DNA of 64,000 bases from positions 802,435 to 866,434 of the forward strand of contig JADJVX010000018.1 in the NCBI GenBank assembly GCA_016710385.1. The letters are read 5' to 3'. Both the position numbers and the translations under genes were made by a program. Under the pieces are notes generated by a model. It worked only from the letters and a program-made list of their open reading frames with translations, ran no database searches and was not told the DNA's origin. This DNA is from Actinomycetales bacterium (GTDB lineage: Bacteria > Actinomycetota > Actinomycetes > Actinomycetales > Dermatophilaceae). The first letter of the stretch is position 1. Each line of letters opens with the position of its first letter. This document shows positions 35,597 through 43,782 of this stretch, in pieces.

Positions 35597-36399
35597 CGGC
35601 GGCGTCGACCGGCGATCCGCGGGCCGGGCCGCGGCGGACGAGCCGAGGCTGGGGATCCCGGGGATCCCGGGGCTGCTGCCGACCCGGCAGGTGCGACATC
35701 GGCCGCTGGCTGCTGGGCCGGCATACCGGGCCACGCCGAGGACACCTGCTGCGCGGACTGCCGGCGGACGTGAGCCGCCACCTCGTCCACCTCTTCACCC
35801 GTGATCGGGCCGGGCCGGAGCACGATCGGATCCACGCCGGTGCAGTCGACGATCGTGGAGGCGGGCCCGCCTGCGGCGGCTCCCCCGTCGACGTAGACGG
35901 CCACCGCGTCACCGAGCTGCTGCTGGGCGGCCGCGGCGGTTGTCGCGGGAGCCGCACCGGTCGTGTTGGCGCTGGTCACCGCCATCGGGCCGACGGCGCC
36001 CAGCACGGCCAGGGCCACCTCGTCGTCGGGCACCCGCAGCGCCACGGTGCCATTGGTCTCCCCCAGGTCCCACATCAGCGAGGACTGTGCGGTGAGGACC
36101 ACCGTGAGCGGGCCGGGCCAGAAGCGCTCCATGAGGGCCCGGGCATAGGCAGGGACATCGCGGGCCAGGCCGTCGACCGTCGCGACATTTGGGATGAGCA
36201 CCGGCGGAGGCATCTCGCGCCCGCGCCCCTTGGCCGTCAACACCTTGCCGACCGCGGCGGCATCGAAGGCGTCGCACCCGACCCCATAGACCGTGTCGGT
36301 GGGGATGACGACGATGTCGCCGGACCGCACTGCCTCGACCGCCGCGGTGACTGCCACGTCCCGGGATCCCGGGTCGGTGGCGTCGACTACCGAACTCAT
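35593..36399 (-). CDS. sua5: L-threonylcarbamoyladenylate synthase (YrdC/Sua5)
   Basis: Makes threonylcarbamoyl-AMP from threonine, bicarbonate and ATP for the t6A37 modification of ANN-decoding tRNAs. The 268 residues include the YrdC domain (about 14-205): GDIVVIPTDTVYGVGCDAFD, KGRGREMPPPVLI, FWPGPLTVVLTAQ, VALRVPDD, VTSANTTG and STIVDCTG. A Pro/Ala/Gly-rich tail of about 60 residues replaces the Sua5 domain and has PGSPGSP-type repeats, possibly disordered. The ATG overlaps the prmC stop (ATGA). Confidence 0.93.
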   Translation of the reverse strand: MSSVVDATDPGSRDVAVTAAVEAVRSGDIVVIPTDTVYGVGCDAFDAAAVGKVLTAKGRGREMPPPVLIPNVATVDGLARDVPAYARALMERFWPGPLTVVLTAQSSLMWDLGETNGTVALRVPDDEVALAVLGAVGPMAVTSANTTGAAPATTAAAAQQQLGDAVAVYVDGGAAAGGPASTIVDCTGVDPIVLRPGPITGEEVDEVAAHVRRQSAQQVSSAWPGMPAQQPAADVAPAGSAAAPGSPGSPASARPPRPGPRIAGRRRR

Positions 36400-37343
36400 G
36401 ACGGCGATCCTAGGTCGGCCCGGACCGGCGCGTCGCCCCGGATCGCTGCTGAGACCCGTGGTCGGCCGGTGAGGTCGGGGTGGTCCTGGGCTCCGGTCCA
36501 GCAGCCGGCGCCTGCCAAGGCCCGCAGCAGCCCAGGCCCCTGAGTCTCGGCATGCTCCATGAACAGCCGACCTCCGGGACGCAGCAACCGGGCAGCGGCC
36601 GCAGCCATCACTCGAGGCACAGCCAGGCCGTCGGCGCTGCGTCCGTAGAGAGCCAGCTCCGGGTCGTGGTCGCGGACCTCGGGGTCGATCGGCACCTGGC
36701 CGTCGGGGATATAGGGCGGATTGCACGTCACCACCGCGGCGCTGCCCCACAACTGCGGGTATGCCGTGCAGGCATCGCCCAACTGCACCTCGACGTCCAG
36801 GCCGAGACGGTCGCGGTTGGCCACCGCCCAGCCGTGCGCCAGCGGGTCGATCTCCACGGCATACACGCGCGCCGACGGGCACTCGGCCTTGATCGCCAGG
36901 GCGATCGCCCCCGATCCCGTGGCCAGGTCGACCACAACGGGCTCGGGGTCCTCGGTCTCGGCGAGCGCGGCCAGCGCGAGCGACACGAGGGTCTCGGTCT
37001 CCGGCCGTGGGATGAAGACGCCCGGCCCGACGGCGAGGGTCAGCGACCGGAAGTGGGCCCTGCCCGTGAGGTGTTGCAGCGGAACCCGGCCGGCACGTTC
37101 GGTGACGAGCCCGGCATACCGATCCGGCAGGTCGATGCCCCCCAGGACGAGCAACCGCCGAGCCTCCCCCGGGTCGACGCCGAGCACGTGCGCCGCGAGC
37201 AGCAGGGCGTCGACGGGAGCCGAGGCGATCCCGGCCGCACCGAGCGCCCGGGTCGCCCACCGCACCGCGGCGCGGATCTCCCGGGGTGGCGCACCGAATC
37301 CGTCGAGCGGAGCAGGCGGTTCGTGCGGGATGGGCGAGGTCAC
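36396..37343 (-). CDS. prmC: Release-factor glutamine methyltransferase PrmC (HemK)
   Basis: Methylates the glutamine of the GGQ motif in RF1/RF2 using S-adenosylmethionine. 315 residues: an N-terminal helical domain, then the AdoMet fold VVVDLATGSGAIALAIKAE near 135 and the catalytic CNPPYIPDGQ near 207 that binds the Gln side chain. The GTG at 37343 overlaps the prfA stop (GTGA); an upstream extension in the frame is only antisense to prfA-like sequence and is not used. The stop overlaps the start of sua5. The coupling to prfA fits its substrate. Confidence 0.94.
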   Translation of the reverse strand: MTSPIPHEPPAPLDGFGAPPREIRAAVRWATRALGAAGIASAPVDALLLAAHVLGVDPGEARRLLVLGGIDLPDRYAGLVTERAGRVPLQHLTGRAHFRSLTLAVGPGVFIPRPETETLVSLALAALAETEDPEPVVVDLATGSGAIALAIKAECPSARVYAVEIDPLAHGWAVANRDRLGLDVEVQLGDACTAYPQLWGSAAVVTCNPPYIPDGQVPIDPEVRDHDPELALYGRSADGLAVPRVMAAAAARLLRPGGRLFMEHAETQGPGLLRALAGAGCWTGAQDHPDLTGRPRVSAAIRGDAPVRADLGSPS

Positions 37344-38443
37344 GAGGACCCGCCGACTGCAGCCATCCGTTCGGCCTCGTCGGCGCCCATGCATGACTCG
37401 ACCACCGGGTCGAGCTCGCCGTTGAGCACGATGTCGAGGTTGTAGGCCTTGAAGCCGGTGCGGTGGTCGGCGATGCGGTTCTCGGGGAAGTTGTAGGTGC
37501 GGATCCGTTCGGAGCGGTCGACCGTGCGCACTTGAGAGCGACGAGCCTGCGAAGCCGCGGCGTCGGCCTCCTCCTGGGCGAGTTGGCGCAGCCGTGCCTT
37601 GAGCACGCGCAGCGCGGATTCCTTGTTCTGCAACTGCGATTTCTCGTTCTGGCACGAGACGACCAGGCCGGTCGGCAGGTGGGTGATCCGCACCGCCGAA
37701 TCGGTGGTGTTGACCGACTGCCCGCCCGGGCCGCTGGAGCGGTAGACGTCGATGCGCAGGTCATTCGGGCCGATCTCCACCTCGTCGTCGGCGTCGTCGA
37801 GCTCGGGCATGACGAGCACACCGGCGGCCGAGGTGTGGATCCGGCCCTGGCTCTCGGTGACCGGCACGCGCTGGACACGGTGCACGCCACCCTCGAACTT
37901 CAGCCGCGCCCACGGCGCCTCCCCGGGCCCCGGGGTGCCCTTGGCTCGCACCGCCAGGCGGACATCCTTGAAGCCACCGAGATCCGACTCGGTGGCATCG
38001 AGCACCTCGGCTCGCCAGCCGCGCTTCTCGGCGTAGCGCAGATACATCCGCAGCAGGTCACCGGCGAAGAGTGCCGACTCCTCGCCGCCCTCCCCCGCTT
38101 TGACCTCGAGGATGACGTCGCGATCGTCGTCGGGGTCGCGAGGCAGGAGCAGGTGGTGCAGCCGCTGCTGAGCCTGCTCGACGACGGCCGTCAAAGCGGG
38201 CACCTCAGCAGCGAAGGACTCGTCGAGTTCACCCAGCTCGCGCGCCGCGGCACGGTCGTCGAGGGCCACCGCCAGCGCCCGGTATGCCGCGACGGTCGGC
38301 GCCAGCGCGGCATACCTCTTGTTGGTGCGGCGCAACGCGTTCTGGTCCGAGTGCAGCGCCGGGTCGGCCAGGGCCGCCTCGAGCGCGGCGTACTCGGCGA
38401 CGAGCGGCTCGGCGGACTGCAGCAGCGGATCGGTCGTGGTCAT
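37340..38443 (-). CDS. prfA: Peptide chain release factor 1
   Basis: 367 residues. Recognises UAA/UAG stops and triggers peptide release. The GGQ motif is in SSGPGGQSVNTTDSAV. The anticodon-like tripeptide PVT in VQRVPVTESQGRIHTS identifies RF1 rather than RF2. AAGGACT precedes the ATG at 38443. First gene of the prfA-prmC-sua5 coupled set; rpmE ends 119 bases upstream. Confidence 0.97.
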   Translation of the reverse strand: MTTTDPLLQSAEPLVAEYAALEAALADPALHSDQNALRRTNKRYAALAPTVAAYRALAVALDDRAAARELGELDESFAAEVPALTAVVEQAQQRLHHLLLPRDPDDDRDVILEVKAGEGGEESALFAGDLLRMYLRYAEKRGWRAEVLDATESDLGGFKDVRLAVRAKGTPGPGEAPWARLKFEGGVHRVQRVPVTESQGRIHTSAAGVLVMPELDDADDEVEIGPNDLRIDVYRSSGPGGQSVNTTDSAVRITHLPTGLVVSCQNEKSQLQNKESALRVLKARLRQLAQEEADAAASQARRSQVRTVDRSERIRTYNFPENRIADHRTGFKAYNLDIVLNGELDPVVESCMGADEAERMAAVGGSS

Positions 38444-38562
38444 CGGGAGTCCTTGGGGCAGAAGCGAGTCCGGCGCAGCGGCGCCGAATGGAGCACACGA
38501 CAACGCCGGCTCGGCTGCGCGGACCCCGAGGGGTCACACGCGCCGAGCCGGCGTCACGGTCG

Positions 38563-38778
38563 CTACTTGCCGGCCTTCTTGCCGTAGCGGGCCTCGAAGC
38601 GGGCCACGCGGCCACCGGTGTCGAGGATCTTCTGCTTGCCGGTGTAGAAGGGGTGGCACTGCGAGCACACGTCGGCGTGGATGACGCCGTTCTTCGCGGT
38701 GCTGCGCGTGGTGAACGTGGTGCCGCAGGTGCAGCTCACCTGGGTCTGCCCGTAGGCGGGGTGAATGTCCTTCTTCAC
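38563..38778 (-). CDS. rpmE: Ribosomal protein L31, zinc-binding form
   Basis: 71 residues. VSCTCGTTFTTRS and HADVCSQCHPFYTGKQK hold the four cysteines of the zinc-ribbon (C+) type L31, so this is not the zinc-independent paralogue made under zinc limitation. GTG start with GAGGAGATC upstream. Its place between rho and prfA is the standard one, here interrupted by the two plus-strand genes that follow. Confidence 0.96.
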   Translation of the reverse strand: MKKDIHPAYGQTQVSCTCGTTFTTRSTAKNGVIHADVCSQCHPFYTGKQKILDTGGRVARFEARYGKKAGK

Positions 38779-38948
38779 TGGGATCTCCTCGTCGATGAAT
38801 GTGGTCCGGGTCGGCTGGCGCAGCGCCGTGAACTCGCCGTGAACCGGGCCAAGGAGTAAGTGTGCCAGACCTGGCGCACACCGGCTAAACCGGCCGGCGA
38901 CAGTGGGCATTCCCGCGGACATCCCGCGGGCCTTCCGCGCTGCGGCAG

Positions 38949-38954
38949 TAGCGT
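38949..38954 (+). promoter_or_regulatory. -10 box of a likely leaderless TRIC-channel transcript
   Basis: TAGCGT ends seven bases before the ATG at 38962, with no purine-rich ribosome site between. Confidence 0.42.
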
Positions 38955-38961
38955 TTCTCGG

Positions 38962-39600
38962 ATGGAGCGCTGGGTGGGTGTCGCGCACACCGGGTTCGTG
39001 CTGGCGGGGGTCTGTGCGTTCGCCGTGTCCGGTGCGCTGCAGGCGGTCCAGAAACGCATGGATGTCGTAGGGCTGGCCTCCTTAGCGGTCGTCACCGCGC
39101 TCGGCGGCGGCCTGCTACGTGACCTGCTCATCGGCGCGGTGCCGCCGGCTGCGCTCACCGACGGGTGGCTGCTCGTGGGCGCGCTGCTGGGTGCTGCCGT
39201 GGTCTTCCTCGCGCATGGCCGGGTGCGACTGCCGCGGCGACCGATGCTGGTCTTCGACGCCATCGGGCTCGGACTGTTCTGCGTCGAGGGCACCATCAAG
39301 GGCCTGGCCTTCGGCCTCGACCCGTATGCCGCGGCCGTCGTCGGCACCCTCACCGGCGTCGGCGGGGGCGTCGTGCGCGACGTGCTGTCCAGCGAGGTGC
39401 CATCGGTCTTCCGGCAGGGCTCGCGGCTCTACGTCGTCCCGGCCCTCGCCGGTGCCAGTGTCACCGCGGGGCTGGCAACGTCGATGTGGTGGTCGGTCTG
39501 GGCTTCGGTCCTCGTCGCGGGTTCGGTGTCCGCAGTGCGCATCGCGTCGCTGCGCTTCCATTGGAAGGCCATTGCGCCGCGGGACACGCCGACGGCCTGA
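38962..39600 (+). CDS. Trimeric intracellular cation (TRIC) channel family membrane protein
   Basis: 212 residues with seven hydrophobic helices arranged as two inverted triplets plus one. The family glycine signatures are ALGGGLLRDLLIG near 50 and GVGGGVVRDVLSSEVP near 134, formerly UPF0126. Bacterial relatives form trimeric monovalent-cation channels. With the next gene it forms a plus-strand pair set between the minus-strand rpmE and rho genes, so it interrupts a usually contiguous actinobacterial block. The start is the ATG at 38962. Confidence 0.9.
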   Translation: MERWVGVAHTGFVLAGVCAFAVSGALQAVQKRMDVVGLASLAVVTALGGGLLRDLLIGAVPPAALTDGWLLVGALLGAAVVFLAHGRVRLPRRPMLVFDAIGLGLFCVEGTIKGLAFGLDPYAAAVVGTLTGVGGGVVRDVLSSEVPSVFRQGSRLYVVPALAGASVTAGLATSMWWSVWASVLVAGSVSAVRIASLRFHWKAIAPRDTPTA

Positions 39601-39608
39601 CCGTGGCG

Positions 39609-39614
39609 TAGCGT
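39609..39614 (+). promoter_or_regulatory. Possible -10 box before the flavin oxidoreductase gene
   Basis: TAGCGT ends seven bases before the ATG at 39622. The spacer GGAGTCG also contains a fair ribosome site, so leadered translation from the preceding gene is possible too. Confidence 0.35.
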
Positions 39615-39621
39615 GGAGTCG

Positions 39622-40464
39622 ATGCGACACGGTTGCGTCATTCCCTTTGCCACTGAACGTGAGTTTGTGGAGTTGGCCGGCCTCGCCGAATCGTCCGGCT
39701 GGGACGCGGTCTTCTCCTGGGAGGCGGTCTGGGGCCAGGATGCCTGGGCGACCCTCGCAGCAGCCGCGGTGCTCACGTCTCGGGTGCGTCTGGGCACCCT
39801 GCTCACGCCGGCATCACGGCACCGCCCGTGGGATCTTGCCAGCAGGGTCGGCACCGTCGACCGGCTCAGCGCCGGCCGCGTGACGATGTGCGTGGGATTG
39901 GGTGCGCTGCACGGGAATTGGCTGGCCTTCGAGGCCGATGAAGGACGGGCCGCCCGGGCTCGCAAGCTCGACGAGTCGCTGGCGGTCTATGCCGGGCTGA
40001 TGGCCGGTCAGCCGTTCAGCTTCACGGGCGAGCACTACAGCGCTGCCCCAGTCACCGAATTGGTGCCACCGGCTCCGGTGCAACGGCCGCACCCGCCGGT
40101 CTGGGTCGTCGGCGCGCTCCACCTCGACCGTTCGGCGCAGGCCTCGCTGGACCGCGCAGCGCGCTGGGAAGGGCTGCTGCCTGCCGTGGTCGACCCGGCA
40201 TACCGACCGATCACGATCCCGGAAACCCGGCGGGCAATTGATCACGTGATGACCCGCCGCGCCGAGTGGGGTCTGCCGACTGAGAGCTACGACGTGATCC
40301 TGGAAGGCGACACCTTCGGCGGACACCGATCGCCGGACGGCACTCCCGCGGATTGGGAAGCGGCCGGCGCCACCTGGTGGGTCGAGAGCTGGTGGGACCT
40401 GCCCGACGCGCCGGAAAGCGTCGCCGAACTGCGCCGCCGCATCGCGGGGGGCCCGCACCGCTGA
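39622..40464 (+). CDS. LLM-class flavin-dependent oxidoreductase
   Basis: 280-residue bacterial-luciferase-like (beta/alpha)8 protein that would use FMN or F420. Seen: RHGCVIPFATEREFVELAGLAESSGWDAVFSWE, VRLGTLLTPASRHRPWDLASRVGTVDRLSAGR, and GLGALHGNWLAFEAD. A catalytic substrate cannot be named. The N-terminus reads directly into the first strand, so the ATG at 39622 is preferred over the GTG at 39613. It lies 21 bases after the TRIC gene and ends at a strong convergent terminator shared with rho. Confidence 0.85.
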   Translation: MRHGCVIPFATEREFVELAGLAESSGWDAVFSWEAVWGQDAWATLAAAAVLTSRVRLGTLLTPASRHRPWDLASRVGTVDRLSAGRVTMCVGLGALHGNWLAFEADEGRAARARKLDESLAVYAGLMAGQPFSFTGEHYSAAPVTELVPPAPVQRPHPPVWVVGALHLDRSAQASLDRAARWEGLLPAVVDPAYRPITIPETRRAIDHVMTRRAEWGLPTESYDVILEGDTFGGHRSPDGTPADWEAAGATWWVESWWDLPDAPESVAELRRRIAGGPHR

Positions 40465-40478
40465 CCGCGCGACACCCG

Positions 40479-40532
40479 CCCACGACAGGTATGCCGTCCG
40501 CTCAGGTGAGCGGACGGCATACCTGTCGTGGG
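40479..40532. terminator. 26-bp perfect palindrome between the oxidoreductase gene and rho
   Basis: Each 26-base arm carries the extended word GGTATGCCGTCCGC or its complement, with a two-base loop. It lies between convergent genes and so can end both transcripts. It is the longest inverted pair of the GTATGCC word that I found. Confidence 0.8.
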
Positions 40533-40572
40533 ACTCCTGGCGATGAGCGGCTATGCCGCCGGGCGGCTGCCG

Positions 40573-42528
40573 TCAGTCGTCATCGTCGTCGAGCTTGATC
40601 GAGCTGGTGCGCTGCACCTGGACGAGGAACTCGACATTGCCCTTGGTCTTCTTGAGCCGATCGATGAGCAGCTCGATGGCCTGCTGCGGGTCGAGTGCGG
40701 AGAGCACCCGACGCAGCTTCCACATGATCTTGAGCTCTTCGGCACCCATGAGGATCTCCTCGCGGCGGGTGCCGGAAGGGTTGACGTCGACAGCCGGAAA
40801 GACGCGACGGTCGGCCAGCTGGCGCGACAGGCGCAACTCCATGTTGCCGGTGCCCTTGAACTCCTCGAAGATCACCTCGTCCATCTTGGACCCGGTCTCG
40901 ACCAGCGCCGTGGCAAGGATGGTCAGCGAGCCGCCCTCCTCGATATTGCGCGCGGCCCCGAAGAACTTCTTCGGCGGGTAGAGCGCCGAGGAGTCGACAC
41001 CACCGGACAGGATGCGTCCGCTGGCCGGAGCGGCCAGGTTGTAGGCGCGGCCCAAGCGGGTGATCGAGTCGAGCAGGACGACGACGTCGTGACCCAGCTC
41101 GACGAGGCGCTTGGCCCGCTCGATGGCCAGTTCGGCGATCGTCGTGTGGTCATCGGCCGGACGATCGAAGGTCGAGGCGATGACCTCACCCTTGACCGTG
41201 CGCTGCATGTCGGTGACCTCTTCGGGCCGCTCGTCAACGAGAACGACCATGAGGTGGACCTCGGGGTTGTTCGTCGAGATCGCGTTGGCGATCGCCTGCA
41301 GGATGAGGGTCTTGCCGGCCTTGGGCGGGCTGACGATGAGACCGCGCTGACCCTTGCCGATCGGCGACACCAGGTCGATGATCCGGGTGGTCAGGACGCC
41401 CGGCGTGGTCTCCAGGCGCAGCCGCTCCTGCGGGTAGAGCGGGGTGAGCTTGCTGAACTCGACGCGGTTCTTGGCCAACTCGGGGTTGGCACCGTTGACG
41501 GTGTCCAGGCGCACCAACGGGTTGAACTTGGCGCGGTTGTTGCCCTGCGCTGCCGGCGGGACCTCACCGTCGCGGGGTGCCTTGACCGCACCGGTGACGG
41601 CGTCGCCCTTGCGCAACCCCTGCCGGCGGACCATGCCGAGCGGCACATAGACGTCGTTGGGCCCGGGCAGGTAGCCCGAGGTGCGCACGAAGGCGTAGTT
41701 GTCCAGGACGTCGAGGATGCCCGCGACCGGCACGAGGACGTCGTCCTCGCTGATGTGCACGTCCTGCTCAGAAAGCTCCTGACCGGAGGGTGCCAGGCCC
41801 GTGCCCCGCCCGCGCTTACGGTCGCGACTGCGCTGGCGGCTGCGACGACGACCCGACCGGCTGTCACCGTCGTCGTCGTACCGGTTGCCCTGCTGCTGGC
41901 GGTCGCCTTGCTGACCCTGCGAGTTCTGCTGGCGGTCGCCCTGCTGCTGACGGTCGCCCTGCTGACCCTGCGAGTTCTGCTGGCGGTCGCCCTGCTGTTG
42001 GCGGTCGCCCTGCTGGCCCTGCGAGTTCTGCTGGCGGTCGCCCTGCTGCTGGCGGTCGCCCTGCTGCTGGCGGTCACGGCGGTCGTACCGGGAGGTGCGC
42101 TCCTGGCGCTCCTGGCGCTCTTGCCGTTCGCCCGCGGGTGCAGCAGCCGCGGGAGCAGAGTCCGGCTCGACGCGAGCGGGTGCGGCGTCGGTCGCGGCCG
42201 GAGCGGCGGACACGGACGACTCAGCCGACGGGCGGGCTGTCGTCACGGGAGCGCTGGCCCGCGCACGGGTCCGCCGAGTCGCGCCACCCTGAGCAGGCGA
42301 TGCACCCGCCTCCGGGGTCGCCGTGGCAGCCGGCGCGGAAGTCGCGCCGGCCGCAGCATTCCCGGACTGTCGGGCGGCAATGGCCGAGACGAGGTCGTCC
42401 TTGCGCATCTTGGTGGTGCCGGTGATCCCGAGCTTGGACGCAACGCCTTTGAGCTCGGCGACGTTCATCGCGGCCAATCCGGAACGGGGCGCGCGGGCTT
42501 GCGCTACAGCCCCGGTGGTGTCTGTCAC
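40573..42528 (-). CDS. rho: Transcription termination factor Rho with long Gln-rich insertion
   Basis: 651-residue RNA-dependent hexameric helicase that ends untranslated transcripts. Layout: N-terminal helical Rho_N (about 20-55), then a disordered Ala/Arg-rich linker (55-150), then a Gln/Arg-rich tract with three near-identical 17-residue repeats (157-207). The cold-shock RNA-binding domain starts near 255 (GILDVLDNYAFVRTSGYLPG). The ATPase domain has Walker A VSPPKAGKTLILQ, Walker B VVVLLDSITRLGRAYN, the Q/R loops and YPPKKFFGAARN. Extra N-terminal regions are normal in actinobacteria; the Gln-rich tract is unusual. GTG start after GAAGGA. The 277-base gap to thrB holds a leader in which I see no gene. 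Confidence 0.96.
   Translation of the reverse strand: MTDTTGAVAQARAPRSGLAAMNVAELKGVASKLGITGTTKMRKDDLVSAIAARQSGNAAAGATSAPAATATPEAGASPAQGGATRRTRARASAPVTTARPSAESSVSAAPAATDAAPARVEPDSAPAAAAPAGERQERQERQERTSRYDRRDRQQQGDRQQQGDRQQNSQGQQGDRQQQGDRQQNSQGQQGDRQQQGDRQQNSQGQQGDRQQQGNRYDDDGDSRSGRRRSRQRSRDRKRGRGTGLAPSGQELSEQDVHISEDDVLVPVAGILDVLDNYAFVRTSGYLPGPNDVYVPLGMVRRQGLRKGDAVTGAVKAPRDGEVPPAAQGNNRAKFNPLVRLDTVNGANPELAKNRVEFSKLTPLYPQERLRLETTPGVLTTRIIDLVSPIGKGQRGLIVSPPKAGKTLILQAIANAISTNNPEVHLMVVLVDERPEEVTDMQRTVKGEVIASTFDRPADDHTTIAELAIERAKRLVELGHDVVVLLDSITRLGRAYNLAAPASGRILSGGVDSSALYPPKKFFGAARNIEEGGSLTILATALVETGSKMDEVIFEEFKGTGNMELRLSRQLADRRVFPAVDVNPSGTRREEILMGAEELKIMWKLRRVLSALDPQQAIELLIDRLKKTKGNVEFLVQVQRTSSIKLDDDDD
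41908..42060 (-). repeat. Three 51-bp tandem repeats inside rho
   Basis: Three nearly identical 51-base units encode GDRQQQGDRQQNSQGQQ three times, followed by a partial fourth (41881-41907). In-frame repeats of this kind can expand or shrink by slippage without breaking the gene. Confidence 0.9.
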
Positions 42529-42805
42529 GAAGGATCCTTCCCCTCGTTCGTCGGCCCACGGAAAGGGGCCGGGTGTGCGGCCAGGTGATGCCTGGCCATG
42601 GATGACCTCATTCCGCAGCCGAGCGCAGCGCGCTCACGGCAGCATGGCTGCCGATGTCTGGAAGAGGATGCGCCCGCTATCGGAGCCGTCGGTGCTGAAG
42701 CTGAATGGCCCCTCCCGCGCGGTGCGAGCCCAATCTAACACCAAACCCACCGGCATACGGCCAGACGGCACATCCGAGTGAAGCGGAGGCACCTGGTCGC
42801 GCGGC

Positions 42806-43777
42806 TCACCGCGCGCTGACGGTCACCCCGTGGGCCGGTATGCCGGGCGCGAACCGGCGCCAGCTGTCGTCACCGGCGGTGACCTCGGCCGCTCGGTCGT
42901 GGGTCGTCAGGACAAGCACGCTGGGTCCGGCACCGGAGATCGTCGCCGCGTGACCGGCGGCCCGCAGCTGATCGACGAGGGCCATCGAGCCGGCATACGA
43001 GGGCCGTCTGGCCTCCTGGTGCAGCCAATCGCGGGTGGCGGGCATGAGGAGTTCGGGCCGGCGCGTGGCCGCCTCAACCAGGAGCGCGGCGCGGGCCGAG
43101 TTGAGCGCGGCATCGCGCAACGGGATGCGCTCGGGCAGCAGGGCGCGCGCCGTGTGCGTCGCCAACGTGGCCTCGGGCACGAACACGATGGCGGTGAGAG
43201 CCGGATGCAGCGGGAGCCGGACGGTCACGGTCGGGGTCACCGCTACCCCGGGATCGACGGCGTCCGGGGTGAACGAAAGCGTCATGCCCCCGAAGACGGT
43301 GGCGGAGGCGTTGTCCGGGTGACCTTCGAGTTCGCTGGCCAGGGAGTTGACGGCGTCGAGGTCGATGCGCAGGTCGCTGCCGGCGGCGTGGCTGGGTTGG
43401 CTGGACTGCTCGACCCAGGCCGCCAGGCCGTGGGCTGCCGCCACACCCGACACGATCGCGGTGGCCGACGACCCCATCCCCCGGCCGTGGGGCACCGCAT
43501 TGCGGGTCTGCAGGAGCAGGCCCGCGGGCGGGTCGATCCCGAGCTCACGTAGCCCGCGCACGAGCGACCGATAGACCAGATGGGACTCATCTCGCGGCAC
43601 GCCCTCGGCACCCGACCCTGCGACCTCGATGCGCAACCCCGGATCGGCAGTCACGGTGAAGTCGAGTTCGTCCCATACCCCCAAGGCCAGCCCGATCGAG
43701 TCGAAACCCGGGCCAAGGTTGGCGCTGCTCGCCGGGGTGCGGACCCGGATGGCAGCACCACTGGGGAGGACCGTCAC
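42806..43777 (-). CDS. thrB: Homoserine kinase
   Basis: 323-residue GHMP-family kinase that makes O-phosphohomoserine. Seen: the N-terminal RVRTPASSANLGPGFDSIGLAL, the ATP-binding loop AVPHGRGMGSSATAIVSGV near 100, and the late GAGPSVLVLT motif near 292. A GTG at 43777 follows the thrC stop after five bases with AAGG upstream. Third gene of hom-thrC-thrB. Confidence 0.94.
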   Translation of the reverse strand: MTVLPSGAAIRVRTPASSANLGPGFDSIGLALGVWDELDFTVTADPGLRIEVAGSGAEGVPRDESHLVYRSLVRGLRELGIDPPAGLLLQTRNAVPHGRGMGSSATAIVSGVAAAHGLAAWVEQSSQPSHAAGSDLRIDLDAVNSLASELEGHPDNASATVFGGMTLSFTPDAVDPGVAVTPTVTVRLPLHPALTAIVFVPEATLATHTARALLPERIPLRDAALNSARAALLVEAATRRPELLMPATRDWLHQEARRPSYAGSMALVDQLRAAGHAATISGAGPSVLVLTTHDRAAEVTAGDDSWRRFAPGIPAHGVTVSAR

Positions 43778-43782
43778 GACGG

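Noticed and set aside
36400..37890. N-terminal extension of the sua5 frame back through prmC and prfA
   Set aside because: The upstream part is out-of-frame prmC/prfA; the YrdC domain begins right after the ATG at 36399, which overlaps the prmC stop.
41881..42060. Direct repeats that could suggest a CRISPR array
   Set aside because: The units are contiguous 51-base coding repeats with no spacers, in frame within rho.
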